64,000 nt of DNA, from NCBI RefSeq assembly GCF_013373865.1, contig NC_050468.1:947255-1011254 (forward strand). Direction: 5' to 3'. The notes beneath the pieces are model-generated. The model made no database searches. It saw only the letters and a list, made by a program, of their open reading frames with translations, and was not told the origin of the DNA. The stretch is from Monomorium pharaonis (taxonomy: Eukaryota > Arthropoda > Insecta > Hymenoptera > Formicidae). Each line of letters starts with the position of its first letter. The first letter of the stretch is position 1. Positions 10,690 through 22,590 of this stretch are shown here, piece by piece. The translations under genes were made by a program, and so were the position numbers.

Positions 10690-10880
10690 AGATAAATTAT
10701 ATAAAAGTAAGATCCAAATGCGGACATAAATCAGATATCCAGTATAGGATGTTCTGAATAGAACATCCGTTTTAATTCCAATAATGGACATCCTATGAAT
10801 GTCCATTTTATGTCCAGGGACATGCGGACCTGAATTGGACTTAAAATGGACATCCTTGGAACATCCAGTGCTATTTGGGT
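10690..10880. repeat. GGACAT/ATGTCC foldback repeat
   Basis: Alternating copies of GGACAT and ATGTCC words, closing with GTGCTATTTGGGT near 10865, a worn CCCAGATAGCAC-type end. Non-coding. Confidence 0.5.
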
Positions 10881-10988
10881 ATGGAATTTTGTCTATTTTG
10901 ACGAACCTGACCAAATTTTGGCCAACTTTAACGAATTAAATAAAATGTGTTTAAATCACTCACAAACCTTTTTAATCAAACTTCAAAG

Positions 10989-11105
10989 GCCTGTTCTTCA
11001 TCGCTACACTGCTGCACTGGTGCAATAAGTTAGAATGGGACAAATATATTTTTTCTCATTCTAACTTATTGCACTAGTACAGTAGTACAGCTACCAAGAA
11101 CAAAC
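10989..11105. mobile_element. short hairpin MITE
   Basis: Two arms of about 50 bp (outer TTGTTCTTGGTAGC-type, inner TGCAATAAGTTAGAATG) are reverse complements around AAATATATTTTTT. Non-coding. Confidence 0.65.
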
Positions 11106-11467
11106 CTCATAACTCTACGTATAAACTTCAAACGATTCCGTATAATAACTTTATTCAATTAATATATTCTGGCTAAGTGTCGGGTGAAAAAATAATTAAT
11201 TACAAATAAACGAATGACTCACAAACCTTTTTAATTGCACTTCAAACCTCTTCATACGAAATACAAACGATTACATATAGCAATTATTTAAAAAAACGTT
11301 CACTTCCGGTCAAGTATGTGCGAATTATAAATTTCCATGAAAATTGACACTATTTTCAAACAAATCGAAAGTTTACATGAAATATTTCACGTTTGAAGAA
11401 TTCATGCTGACGGTTAACCTAAACTAACCTAACTTTACAATTATTTGTTGTATTTAATTGTATTATA

Positions 11468-12640
11468 CCCAGATAACACAGTGTCTTCTTAAAGAATTTA
11501 TAAAGTAGTCTTCCTTTTTGAACAGTCCTGAGGAATTCATAGAAGAATACTTTAAGAATAACGTAGGAAGTTACATGCACTATGATTCGAATTCCTCAGG
11601 ACTTCTTAAAGTATTCATATAGAATTACTTGTTAAAATTCCTCAGAATTTCTTAAAGTATTTATATAGAATTACTTGATGGAATTCCTCAGAACTTCTTA
11701 AAGTATTCATTAGGACTTCTCCAAGTAGATATCTCAAACGCAATTAAAAAATTAATTTTCAAGATTTCTGATAAATGTTCCGATTTTTATAATATTGGGT
11801 CGTTTCTCAGAAAAATTTAAAAAATAAAAAATTTTGATTAATTTTGTAAGAGGTAGATTATATGTTTCAGCCAAGCCATAGTCGTACTTGTTAAAGCATG
11901 TTTAATTTCTGTACCTGAAAAAACGGTCACCCATCCAAGTGTTAACCATCGCCAACGTTGCTTGACTTCGAAGACCGTACGCATCCTAACGCCCCGTGAT
12001 GATCCGTGAACACTTCTTGTTTATGCATACATATTTGTTATAGATTATTACAATAGATGTTGTCAGAAGGATGAAACATATGTATAGTTAACACAAACGA
12101 GAATAAATGTTGCATCATGCGGAACGCGATACTCTGTCGTTGCAGATCAGCACGCTCTTAAGTTGTATATTGGTTGTTTTGTTAATTATATATAACGCAT
12201 TTTGTATATAAAAGTATAAATTAGCATTTATTAAGCGATATATAATTATAAAAATGTAATTGAGATTATCCAAATACTCGAGTAATTTCTGATAAATACT
12301 CAAAGTATTCCAAATAATAAATCGCGAGATATTCATTGCAATGAACTCTTAAGAAATACTTCAATGTAAACTTATTGTGGCTAATTCCTCAAAAATTCTT
12401 TATGTATTCATTTTTTTACTTCGCCAAGTATTCTTTAAAATGACTTCTCTATGAATACTCTAAATGTTTCAAATAATAAATCGCGAGGTATTTATTACAA
12501 TGAACTTTTAAGGAATATTTCAATGTGAACTCATTGTGGCTAATTCCTCAAGAATTTTTTATGTATTTATTTTTCTACTTCTCCAAATATTCATTAAAAT
12601 GACTTCTTTAAGAATTTCTGTTCATCTCTGTGTTATATTA
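11468..12640. repeat. CCCAGATAACACAG element with repeated ATTCCTCAGAA words
   Basis: Starts CCCAGATAACACAGTGTC and ends near 12636 with the complement of ATAACACAGAGATGAA. The interior carries many diverged copies of TTCCTCAGGACTTCTTAAAG and AAGTATTCAT in both orientations. A 5S-like SINE piece sits inside at about 11915-12030. The distal CTGGG is lost. Confidence 0.5.
11915..12075 (-). mobile_element. 5S rRNA-like SINE, copy a
   Basis: On the minus strand CGAAGTCAAGCAACGTTGGC is followed by TTGGATGGGTGACCG, matching the internal promoter (A box and C box) of 5S rRNA in order and spacing. TGATCCGTGAACACTT and ATATTTGTTATAGAT flanks are shared with the other copies. The rest of a 5S gene is not present, so this is a 5S-derived SINE rather than a 5S gene. 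Confidence 0.7.
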
Positions 12641-12719
12641 TTATATTACGTTATAACTATACATTTTGGTTGCTTGATACTTATTAATATATTATTCATT
12701 ACATTTTATATATTGTAGT

Positions 12720-13472
12720 TACATTTTTATATCAATAATTTGTATAATAGAAATACTACTTTTCATTTTTCCCTTTTTCACATTTCACTTTTCATTTACC
12801 TACCAATGAAAAGTGATAAAGATTTTCATGATCGCTGCCCAGTTGAAAACACATTTTAATATAGTTAGAAACTCTGAAAAATGTTATACGGCTGAACATT
12901 TATATCAAATGTACAATGATAAAATTAATTATGCTTTGTTGCTATTTCTTAAACCGATTCTATCAGAACTACAATCATTATAGTCCAGTCATTTTAGCAT
13001 TTCACCTCTGAAAAAGTCCCATTGAGCTAAATTTTTGCGCACACCTTTATGGAAGCATTATTAATAACGTGCGAAAAGTCCCTATCGATATCGTGTTCGC
13101 TTCGAAAGTTATTTAAGGTCAAATGTCACGAAAATCGGTTTTTCGCAAATATCTCGCTTCCTATTAGTCGGATGACAATTGATAGAACGTGTTACTTAGG
13201 TGATAGATTTGAAAATGAAATAACACAATATAAAAAAGAAAATATAATAAGTGAAGGGACTAAAAAAAATATTCGGATGAGATATACGAATTTTGTTGTC
13301 GTCCTTATTAAACAACTCAAACAAAGGTAAAAATTATTCTAAAAAAGTATACAGTTTTTATTATTTATGTAATTATTTTAAAAATGTTAGACATAATTAG
13401 ACAATAGATGTAAAATTGAACCATTGAGACTAATAAAGTAACTGTTAGGGCAAATTTATACCTTAATATAAA
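12720..13472. other. AT-rich spacer, no supported gene
   Basis: A 93-codon plus frame at 13049-13330 has no recognisable domain, no compositional contrast and no splice context. The words TTTTCGCAAATATCTCGCTTCC suggest old repeat sequence. Confidence 0.45.
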
Positions 13473-13626
13473 AGCTAAAAGCAGCCAATCAGCGACCAGC
13501 TGACGTCGAAATGATGTGAATATAACGTCAGTTTTTGACCCGTTCGACGTCAGTTTATGACGTCGAATTGACGTAATGACGACGTGAGTTTGTCTCGTCA
13601 AAAATGACGTCAGGTTAATAACGTTT

Positions 13627-14178
13627 TGTTGTAAGCCGATTACAACCATATCTATTATAATTGCGACACGCATCTTTCGAAAGATGCACAAGAATCCGCC
13701 GCGCTCACGGAAGTCCCGAGTAACTTCCGTGAGATTACAACAGCGCGTTCGGAAGCAGTTTGTATCGCCCTAGAAATAAGCCCTACGCTGCAAAATCAAA
13801 TCGCAAGGCTACCGCGTTCCGATGTCGAAACGCTTAGCCTCGCGGAAGCTACAGACGCCCGGTCACTGGCTCCCGAAATTGCGCCAGATATCATAATATA
13901 TAAACGCGACCACGCCGTGACCGAGCGGAGAGTATCATAACAGCGACCGAGCATCGTCGCATACCGTAAACCTTATCGCGAATGTTATGTGACATCAACA
14001 CAGCTGACTGTAAGCGCAAGAGAAAGAAATAAAGACAACGAACAAGCAAGTAAAAAGCGTCTTCTTTTCTCTCATACACCGAGCCGAACCTTCACCCTTT
14101 GGGTCCTAACCCTTAAGGCAGGACGAATCCCAACTACCGACGGGAAAGAATTCCCAAAACGAGCAAACCCTCACAACA
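13627..14178 (+). repeat. solo LTR, 552 bp, target duplication GTTT
   Basis: Starts TGTTGTAAGCC and ends CTCACAACA, the inverted TGTTG...CAACA ends of an LTR. GTTT flanks it at 13623-13626 and 14179-14182. Inside are a TATA-like AATATATAAACGC (about 13895) and AATAAAGAC (about 14027) in the order expected of U3-R-U5. No internal region is left, so it arose by LTR-LTR recombination. The family is unassigned. Confidence 0.82.
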
Positions 14179-14589
14179 GTTTACTTATGTCATTTTTATG
14201 ACTATCCCAGGTAGTAAAAGTCGCCGTTATTTTGACATTTTAGACAATATTTCGGGGACATATGTCCTATATATGTAGTATACTTGCATTGTGAAAATAT
14301 CGAAATAACATAATTATAATTGTCAAGGATATAAGGGCGCTCGTGACTCTTATCTAGGAACTTTCATTTAATCTGGATGGCGACATCTTGGAGGAGGCGC
14401 TTCGAGCGGACACTGTTACCAACTTTACTTCTTCCGCTTACGCCCGACCGAACTAGAGTCCTTGCTTATCGCATATACAGCTATCTTTTACTTTGAGACA
14501 AACTGTTTTTATTTTACCTTATTAAGAGTGTAATACTTTGAATAAACATAAATCAGTATTCAAACAATAATAATGTAAAAAAAAATTTA

Positions 14590-14815
14590 CGTTGTTTCTC
14601 AACAAGCATCGTTACCCAGCACACCATGGTCACATCTGGGATTGCCTAACTTTCGCGGTCACCCATCCAACTCTGAACCGCCGTCGACGTTGCTTGACTT
14701 CGAAGATCGTACGCAACCTAGCACTTCGTAATGATCCATGAACACTTGATGCTAATGAATATATATTTGTTATAGATCAGTTCAATAGATGTCAGAAACA
14801 TAAAACTTGTAGTAA
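14590..14815 (-). mobile_element. 5S rRNA-like SINE, copy b
   Basis: The minus strand carries CGAAGTCAAGCAACGTCGAC, GTTCAGAGTTGGATGGGTGA and then CGCGAAAGTTAGGCAATCCC. It ends TGTTGAGAAACAACGTAAA followed by a T-rich tract. Flanking words are shared with copies c and d. Confidence 0.72.
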
Positions 14816-15225
14816 CTTGACGTCTGAATGTACGAAATATTTACGCATAATACATAAATATACACAATTTTTTAACAACCATGTTATTTAAATAACGTCA
14901 TTTAAATAACATCATTATGACGTCTTATTTACTTTTTCCAACTGACATCACTCCAAAGACCAATAGTTACGTCATATATAATGTATAATTATGTATACGT
15001 ATATACTGACGTGATTGTTGAGACGTTTAAAATAACGTCAGTTTTAGATCATAGTCACCAATTAGTGACAAAAATCACGTAAATTTACGTCATTTCGACA
15101 TCAGCTGGTTGCCTGGAAAGTTCAACAGGATATGTAACATATACATTTTACATGAACTCGCTAAGGGAATGGAACGATTCAATGCCATGCAGTATACATT
15201 CTGCTCTTTTGCTTCTATAATTAAT

Positions 15226-15347
15226 GGGTGCTTTCCATTTAGTAACACAAGTCGACACAAGCATCGTTCTACCTTTTTTTATGTTTAATGTGTAACAAAG
15301 ATAGAACGATACTTGTGTCAACTTGTGTCACTAAATGGAAAGCACTC
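15226..15347. mobile_element. short hairpin MITE (GTGCTTTCCATTTAGT)
   Basis: Arms of about 55 bp are near-perfect reverse complements around TTTTTTTATGTTTAATG. The outer words are GGGTGCTTTCCATTTAGT and ACTAAATGGAAAGCACTC. Non-coding. Confidence 0.72.
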
Positions 15348-15599
15348 AATGTTATCAATTCTAATTGGCTGATTGCTTTTTTGTCTTTTATCTTTCTGCC
15401 AAAATGTGAATTTGCTTTTTCGGATCAAGTTTCTTTATTTCTTTTACCCAATATTTTTACTTATTTTAAAGTACTTTTTAAGGAATATTATTAATATCAG
15501 TATATCAATATTCACAATAATGATTTATAAAAAATTATTTAATTATTATTTTCAGATTAGCTGATAATTATAATATATTACAGAAAATCTATTTATTTT

Positions 15600-15960
15600 C
15601 TGTAAATAAGATTCTATGTCCCGTAAAGGAAGATATAACGTCTATTTTGAAACAGTTTGAATCTAATTCTGACATATTGGGAAAAATAATTAATGAATAT
15701 CATAATATAAATTTTATCAAATGGAATAATACATCAAATATTATATTATTTTGGACGGAAGTAAATGCTTATAGAGATGCAAGTGATAATAATCCTTTTG
15801 GAACTAGCTAAATTTGCATTAAAACTAGCTTCTATCTTTGCCATGGTCAAATGCTGATGTGGAACGAACGTTCAGGCAAGTGAACTTGGTGAAATCTAAA
15901 ATTAGAAATCGCATGCAAATTTCAACGGTTAATGCGATTTTAAGTATAAGGTTAATAATA
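15600..15960 (+). pseudogene. hAT transposase C-terminal relic
   Basis: Conceptual reading with frameshifts gives LFWTEVNAYRDASDNNPFG, then LAKFALKLAS, then PWSNADVERTFSQVNLVKS and KIRNRMQISTVNAIL. This matches the C-terminal dimerisation block of hAT transposases, in which a Ser/Asn-x-x-x-E-R-x-F-S motif carries the last catalytic Glu. At least one frameshift lies near 15805. No N-terminal part or terminal repeats are visible. It is unrelated in sequence to the hAT copy at 18.7-22.6 kb. Confidence 0.7.
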
Positions 15961-16268
15961 ATTAATAATAATAATAATATGTGCCGGCATGCCACACCAT
16001 GACGCGCGCGCGCGCGCGCACGCTGCGTCCGCGGCCGGGTCAGCGGCCCCGGCGACCGCGAGTAGTGCGCGCGGCCGCCACTAGGCGAAAGCGCGGCGCC
16101 TCAACTCGGAAGTAAAATCACAGCTCCTGGTTTACATAAGGAGACCACCCACGACCAAAGATCAAGCTAAGCTTCCTACACGTACAGTGAGCTCGAGAGA
16201 GCCTGTATTAAGTAGCTTCCTTTTTGGTAAGAAATACTTCCGGGCCTCGGCGTCCTGATTTTCGGCAC
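15961..16268. other. transition to GC-rich RetroA sequence, with (CG)n tract
   Basis: A short (GCGC)n run lies at about 15995-16021. GC content rises sharply after it. This may be the 5' edge of the RetroA copy, but no boundary repeat was found. Confidence 0.4.
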
Positions 16269-16368
16269 GAATGAGCTCCGGGTATTTCCAAGATCTCCTC
16301 CGGGAGACACAACCAGCATCCTGCCCCACTGTCGCCTACTCGGCCACCGCGGTCTTCGGACCAATCCG

Positions 16369-16833
16369 GTGCGGCCGGACATCAGCCATCCGCAGAAGCC
16401 CTTGGGGTCTGAGAACCTACCAACGAAGAAGACTGACATTCCGTGGAGACTGATAAGAATTGCGTTCTTCCTGGAGAAGCCAAAGGATCCACATCTCCAA
16501 CCTAGAGGTCCTCCTCCCCATCCCCCGTCACCAGGGCTACGCAGACCACTGGACGCGGAACGGTCACTCGAGCAACGCAGACCTCTACTTCTGGCCCTGC
16601 GGTCACCATTGGTCGTTCGAAGCAGACCAAGGCCGGACCTCGAGTTGTATCGGACCTTGCGACCGGCTCTAGGGGCGCATTTTGAGCCGACACCATCCAC
16701 ATCGGGCATCCAAAGAAGGGCTAAAACTGATGCAAAAAAGTACCAGGCCACGAAGACTGAGAGAAGGACCATAAAAGGAAAAAGCGTCATCAGCGTTACA
16801 CTCCAGAGATCAGCCGAGCCCGTGAACAAGAAG
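16369..16833 (+). CDS. RetroA coding tail, basic protein of unknown function
   Basis: A plus frame opens at about 16369 and runs into the inserted element. The first part is Pro/Arg-rich without a recognised domain. The end, AKKYQATKTERRTIKGKSVI then SVTLQRSAEP, is mirrored in the other RetroA copy at about 59373-59460 as KKYKATKTEARAKDGKNILT then VRLRDRKK and a stop. Conservation of this reading frame between two otherwise diverged copies supports real coding sequence, and the Lys/Arg-rich character would suit a nucleic-acid-binding C-terminus. The true stop in this copy is displaced by the 16834 insertion. No family could be named. The 347-codon opposite-strand frame over the same DNA is taken as a shadow. 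Confidence 0.45.
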
Positions 16834-17277
16834 GGAGCGTCCCAGATGCGCACAGTAATAAACGGACACAGCAAGCTGAGTGAAACGGACACAGTAACAA
16901 ACGGACACAGACCAAACGGACACAGTAATAAACGGACACAGTAACAAACGGACACAGTAACAAACGGACACAGTAACAAACGGACACAGACCAAATGCGC
17001 ACAGAGCGAAACGGACACAGTAACAAACGGACACAGACCAAATGCGCACAGAGCGAAACGGACACAGACCAAATGCGCACAGAGCGAAACGAACACAGAC
17101 CAAATGCGCACGGACCAAAATGCACACGGACCAAATGCGCACACTGCACATGCGCACACTGCACGTGCGCACGGACCAAATGCAATCCATGTACATTGCA
17201 AGCAGAGTAAAGTCCACATAGGTTAGCGACTTGGACGGGGTGGGTGCGAGAGGGGGGCCAAAGGCCCCCTTGCACCC

Positions 17278-17319
<42 letters not shown>

Positions 17320-17664
17320 CATTCACTGTATCACATGGGTTTGCGACTTTCCGTGTATGCATTTGGTCCGTGCGCATGTGCAGTGTGCGCATTTGGTCTG
17401 TGTCCGTTTCGCTCTGTGCGCATTTGGTCTGTGTCCGTTTCGCTCTGTGCGCATTTGGTCTGTGTCCGTTTCGCACTGTGCCTGTTTCGCTCTGTGCGCA
17501 TTTGGTCTGTGTCCGTTTGTTACTGTGTCCGTTTCACACTGTGTCCGTTTGTTACTGTGTCCGTTTATTACTGTGTCCGTTTGGTCTGTGTCCGTTCGTT
17601 ACTGTGTCCGTTTCACTCAGCTTGCTGTGTCCGTTTATTACTGTGCGCATCTGGGACTCACTCG
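16834..17664. mobile_element. tandem-repeat-arm element, copy 3 (different arm units, same core)
   Basis: 831 bp flanked by ACAAGAAG on both sides (16826-16833 and 17665-17672). The ends share GTCCCAGATGCGCACAGTAA. The arms are arrays of about 15-16 bp units alternating AAACGGACACAGTAAC and AAATGCGCACAGAGCG types, in opposite orientation left and right. The centre has the same AGCGACTTGGACGGGGTGGG word, GC hairpin, (GT)n run and CACATGGGTTTGCGACTTTCC as copies 1 and 2. Non-autonomous. The long frames seen through it in both strands are products of the repeat. Confidence 0.82.
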
Positions 17665-17672
17665 ACAAGAAG

Positions 17673-18355
17673 AGCGGACAGCGACAACACCGCGACACCT
17701 AAACATACAACAAAAACACATTCACATGTTACATAACCTCTTTATGTTTTTATTTTATTCTTATTTTTATTTTCATTAAAGTAAGTCGCTAGCTTACGTC
17801 GCGACACAATCAATTACATACAGGCACACAATCTACACAAAAACGCGTAGTAATAAGCCCATAGAATTATAATAATATATACATACTCATTAGCATAGTC
17901 TACAGTCTACACTATACCAAGTAATTAGGCTAAGTTCACATGTAATAAAAATATATATATATCCATTAGTATAAGTTGTAAAAATATTTTTAATAAGCAA
18001 GCTTTTTATTATAATAAACTATAGGTTAGTTTTCTTAACGCCATTCGTGAGATACTTATATCCAATCTTAAGAAAAATACAAAAAGACGTTAAATATATA
18101 TGTATTACTTAATTTTTAGTTCAATATACATTCAATATACATGATAAGTTTACTCTTTTATAATTATATTTGCATGTTAAATGAATAGAAAATGCCAAAC
18201 ATGCGCCGGGAACTCGTGCACTACTCTGTGTTTCTGTTTTTAATTTGTTTAATGCGTTTATAGATTTTTTTCCTACTATCATATGCTTTTTATTTATACG
18301 TGGCAGTAACATAGTCAAAAATATATTTAATAGCTTTACCAGGCAATAATTGTTT
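17673..18355 (+). other. AT-rich part of RetroA
   Basis: Non-coding AT-rich stretch between coding tail and GC-rich block, equivalent to 59520-60040 in the other copy. No gene seen. Confidence 0.5.
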
Positions 18356-18667
18356 ATTTCATAGAGTGATACACTTTCCTGACGTTTTGCACTTTTAAGT
18401 GCAATACATCAAAATTCCCTGTAAGCGAAAATAAAAGCGTGAGGACCGGAAGGAACAACTCGGAGCATCTCTCGCCATCCAAACGCATTCTTCGACCATT
18501 GGCGGATACCGATGAAGAGGGGATAGCCCAGTACACGCAGCGCGGAATCACGCTACACGCTGAGTGGATGCAGCGCGAGCGGTGGGGGTATCTGGAGATC
18601 CCAAGCGGCGGCGACCGACGCCATCGCTGATTGGCGAACGGACTGGCGGAAGGGAGACGACGCCGAG

Positions 18668-18675
18668 TATAAAAC
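18668..18675 (+). promoter_or_regulatory. TATA box in RetroA
   Basis: TATAAAAC lies in a GC-rich context about 20 bp upstream of the hAT insertion point. The equivalent site in the 59-61 kb copy (about 60340) has decayed to GGTAAAGC. A plus-strand promoter here is inference. Confidence 0.5.
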
Positions 18676-19320
18676 GAACGAGCGGAAGACTTCGAGTAGA
18701 GATGGGCGATGTTAAAAAAAATAATCGATTGCTAAATAATCGACTCTTTAAATGATCGATCGTAGACAATCGATTAATTTGCAATAGTATAAAATAACAA
18801 TCGATTATTTTCCATAAACATCAAGAAAAAATCGATTATTACTAATTAATTTAAAAGTTACTATGTGTAAACATTTAAAGAAATCTAATTTATATAAAAT
18901 AATTTTAATTTATTACGTTGACTTTATTATTGAAGAATCTTTACTCTGGATATGCATTATTGTTATGCCCGAAATATCTCTGAAATATAAAACCATTTAA
19001 ATTATATATAAATTAGAAAATCTACATCATAATTATGTAATAAAAATACTTATAATTATATGAATAATGAAAATAGCTCACTGTAAATAAGTATAATTAT
19101 TGCATATTAGTAACACATGGCAGTAAGGAGAAAACATAAGAGAGGTATATATTAATGACCAATTTTTAATATATATTTTTTATTATATTTAATATGACAA
19201 ACGCTATATAAAAGTTTTATTAAAAAACATTTTTTAAACATTATATATAAATAATATATAAACAACAGAAATTGCACAAAATGCGAACACAGGAAAAGAT
19301 AAGACATAGTTAATATTTTC

Positions 19321-21590
19321 TTAGTCTAATCCCCAAATCTCTTCACTAAGTGAACCTAGAAAAAGTAGACTATTTAGTCGTTTTCCGCTCAGTCTGCTTC
19401 GCAAGTCTGATTTAATAATACCAGCTTTAGAAAACATACGTTCAGAGGGTACCGAAGTCGCAACAATAGATAAGTAACTTATTGCCATTACAAAAAGTGT
19501 CGGATACGCAGGTCTAAGAGTTTGCCAAAACTTAAATACATCTTGCTCACGTGGAATTATAGGCTGATTCAAATATTGCCGCAATTCAAGATTCATGCCA
19601 CCAGGCTCATCAACAGATGATGCACATGACTCTACTAAACTTTGGTGAATATTCCAAACGTTAAATTCATTTAATTTGCTGTTAGTTCGTGGTTCTACAT
19701 GTTCGATTACATTAGACTCTGTGTTATTATTAGTAGAAATAGTTTTTAATTTGCGATTAATATGTGATATAGCAACGGAAGCTGCTCTTATAGATTTAAA
19801 ATGCATTTTTTTATATCGCGGGTCTAGAATAGTTGATACTGCGAATATCTGATACGATTCAATTTCTTTGAAACGTCGTTGAATTTCAAATAAAATGCTG
19901 TCTTTGAATGCATTGCCTTCAAGAGTTTTAGTAATACAGTTTTTTATGGTGGCTTCCATGCAGTGAATTAACGGAATTACTAAACTGCTTGTTGGATATG
20001 AATCACCGCTTATTTCATTTGTAACAAATTCAATCGGGCCTAAAACTTGTACGATATCTTCTAAAATCTTGATTTCATCGCGCGTAAGTGCTGTCGAAGC
20101 TGTTGGGCATGTCATGAGTACGGAATAAACATAATCTTTCAATTCTAGAAACCGTTTAATCATATGATACGTTGAATTCCAACGCGTTGGCACATCCTGT
20201 TTAAATTTTAATGCCGTATTCTCAGTTTTTCCATCACGTATTTGCAAACGTTTTAATTCGTCAGATGCCACAACGCTCCGCTTTGTTACGGTTACAATAG
20301 ATTTTACTCTGGTAATAATTTTATCGATTGGAGGGTTCAATTTGATAGCATCTGGAACTAAATGGGATAAAAGATGGGCAATACAAGGTAGATGTTTTGA
20401 AAGACCAAATCCATCTATGATTGCCTTCGTCATATTGGCAGCGCTATCAGTTACAATGGCAGCTATACTTGTTACATCTATATTAAATGACTCTAATATA
20501 GATATCATTGTGTCTTTAATATAGTTGGCAGTGTGATTTTGCGTCAGAGGGAAAACACCTATCATTGCGTTTGATAGAACCAATTCGTGTCGTAAATAGT
20601 GTATTGTTACACCAATGTAACTTTGGTTACTCACGTCCGTCCAAATGTCGCACGTTAACGTAAATGTAGACCCGAGTTTTAGATGTTCTTTAAAACTTTC
20701 TTTTAAAATATCATACTTAGCATCTATGAGGCGAGTTATGGTCCTTCTGCTAGGAATCTTATACATTGGTGCCGCTGTATTTATAAGACGCCTAAAGCTT
20801 TTACTATCCACAAGAGATAAGGGTAGATTTTCGATTGTAATCATGAACAAAATACAATTAGTGAGTTTATTTGCTGAAGAACCTCCCTCTATAAAAACAT
20901 AAACAAAAAATATAACATGTGTGACTTAAATTTTACTTATTTTATATATAATACCTTACTAACCCATAAAAGAATTTATGCGTGAAAAAGATTCCGTAAT
21001 TTTAGTCTCTTTCTGTAAAAAAATAGCCTTCTGAATCACATACAAGTACTAAGAAATAATATTCTAAATCACAATAGAGTGCTATGAAGTGTTGACTCTA
21101 CAATTGTGTTATTGTTCAAAAATTCTTTAATTTTTTCTAATTTTTTAAAATTACTTTATAATAAAATTAAAAAAAAAGAAGGAATATAATCTATGCTAAT
21201 AAGAATATGTGTTCGAGACAATATGTATATATGAAATTATTTTACCTGGTTTATACCTGGTGTAAATTTTAAGCTCTGACGTGAGAGTGAAGTCGTCGCA
21301 GGAATTTCACTTTGGATCTCTATCTCTTCGTCTTCTTCATTTAATTCTATTGTGTTCTCCTTGTTTTCTGAAGACATTTTTGATTGTTTCGGTGACGTTG
21401 GCTCTGTTCCTACATGCATTTTGTGTACCTTCTTGTAGTGGTTGTGTAAATTTGTAGTATTACCTCCATGCTTCAATACTTTCATACAAAGTATACACCG
21501 AGCAGAGGTTGAGCTTTCTTTTTTGAAGTGTTTCCACACATCGCTCTTCTCCTTTGCATTCTTCATTATTGCAGTAATATTGCTTATCAA
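19321..21590 (-). CDS. hAT transposase, BED-finger type, two exons
   Basis: The transposase cuts and pastes the surrounding element. Exon 1 (21590-21257) starts at MISNITAIMKNAKEKSDVW and encodes a BED zinc finger with C-x2-C in ARCILCMKV and H-x4-H in NLHNHYKKVH. Exon 2 (20888-19321) encodes the RNase-H-like core: first Asp in TCDIWTDVSNQSYIG, second Asp in IVTDSAANMTKAI, and Glu in VPSERMFSKAGIIKS within the C-terminal dimerisation block. A donor CCAG/GTATAAACC and an acceptor TTTTTATAG/AGGG join in phase to give about 633 residues, the usual hAT size. Using the second possible GT at 21244-21250 would shift the frame into a stop, so the first is chosen. No stop or frameshift was found. It resembles ZBED-like hAT transposases. 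Confidence 0.88.
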
Positions 21591-21910
21591 ACTTACAATT
21601 AAAATTTATGTACGTTTATTATTTAAATCCTTAGTTTAATAAAATTTTATAAATTGTAAATATATCCAAAGAAAAACTTACTTTTGGTATCCAACACTTG
21701 CTCGATAAAAAATAGATTACGATCTAAATATAAAAGTAACGTTATAAATTTAGACCCGTATTCAAAACGCGCTAACAAAAATGTTATATACGGATAATGT
21801 TTTATTTTTTAACAATGGAAGCCGAACTTTGTTGACCGACTGCACAATAATATCACAGTATAACCTTAGTATATTTTCTTTGAGAGAGAAACTTTTCTGG
21901 TATAACGTAA

Positions 21911-22065
21911 AGGTACCTTTTCACTCTGACGCTTGACGCTCATTTACAGCGTCAAAAGATCACACGTGACTAAAAATGACGAATGGGTCCCATTCGCCAT
22001 TTTTAGTCACGTGATGTCTTTTGACGCTGAAAATGAGCGTCAAGCATCAGAGTGAAAAGGTACCT
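21911..22065. mobile_element. Harbinger-like hairpin MITE, target duplication TAA
   Basis: 155 bp, almost a perfect palindrome. The ends AGGTACCTTTTCACTCTGAC are inverted, TAA lies on each side, and the centre is GAATGGGTCCCATTCGC. A TAA 3 bp duplication fits PIF/Harbinger MITEs. It is inserted upstream of the hAT transposase gene. Confidence 0.78.
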
Positions 22066-22369
22066 TAAAGGCTATCTAGTTTACATATGGCCTGTTCCTT
22101 TTTATGCCCGATTTCTTCACGTCTAGTTATCTTGCAGTTAAAATTATCCAGGAGATAAACTACCAGATCCATGAACGTGATTGGTTAAACTTGAGATTTA
22201 TCAATTACGATTGGTCAATTCCAACGGAATAATCGGCCAGTTAATTTAACCGTAAGTTGTGGAACCGGGCCTTACATTTGCAGTAATTTCTAGTAGTTTT
22301 TATATGGTGTCCAACTTGGACCAAGTTCTCGGATCGTGGACACAAGGCTTTTAAAATCGATTATGTGAC

Positions 22370-22590
22370 TCTTGACATCGATAAAACAATTAATCGAAAT
22401 ACATAACATTGATATAACAATTAATCGAAATACATAACATCGATTAAAAAATCGATTAATTGTAAAGAAAAACGTCGATTACCGATTAATCGAAATACAT
22501 AACATCGATATAACAATTAATCGAAATACATAACATCGATTAAAAAATCGATTAATTGTAAAGAAAAACGTCGATTACCGATTAATCGAA
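22370..22590. repeat. subterminal tandem repeat of the hAT element
   Basis: AATCGAAATACATAACATCG and TAAAAAATCGATTAATTGTA words occur in two larger tandem blocks of about 95 bp. Similar AATCGATT words lie at the other end of the element (18720-18840). Confidence 0.8.

Larger units (their letters stand above)
13473..15115. mobile_element. GACGTC-rich palindromic composite
   Basis: The left end ACCAGCTGACGTCGAAATGA (about 13496) recurs inverted at about 15085-15110. Between them lie many GACGTC/TGACGT words, a solo LTR (13627-14178), a CCCAGGTAGTAAAAG end at 14209 and a 5S-like SINE. Non-coding. Confidence 0.5.

Noticed and set aside
13049..13330. 93-codon plus frame
   Set aside because: No domain, no homologous copy in the window, and AT-rich composition like the surroundings.
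16176..17219. 347-codon minus frame
   Set aside because: It crosses the boundary of the 16834-17664 insert, half of it is repeat-coded (RSVRIWSV), and the opposite strand holds the frame conserved in the 59 kb copy.
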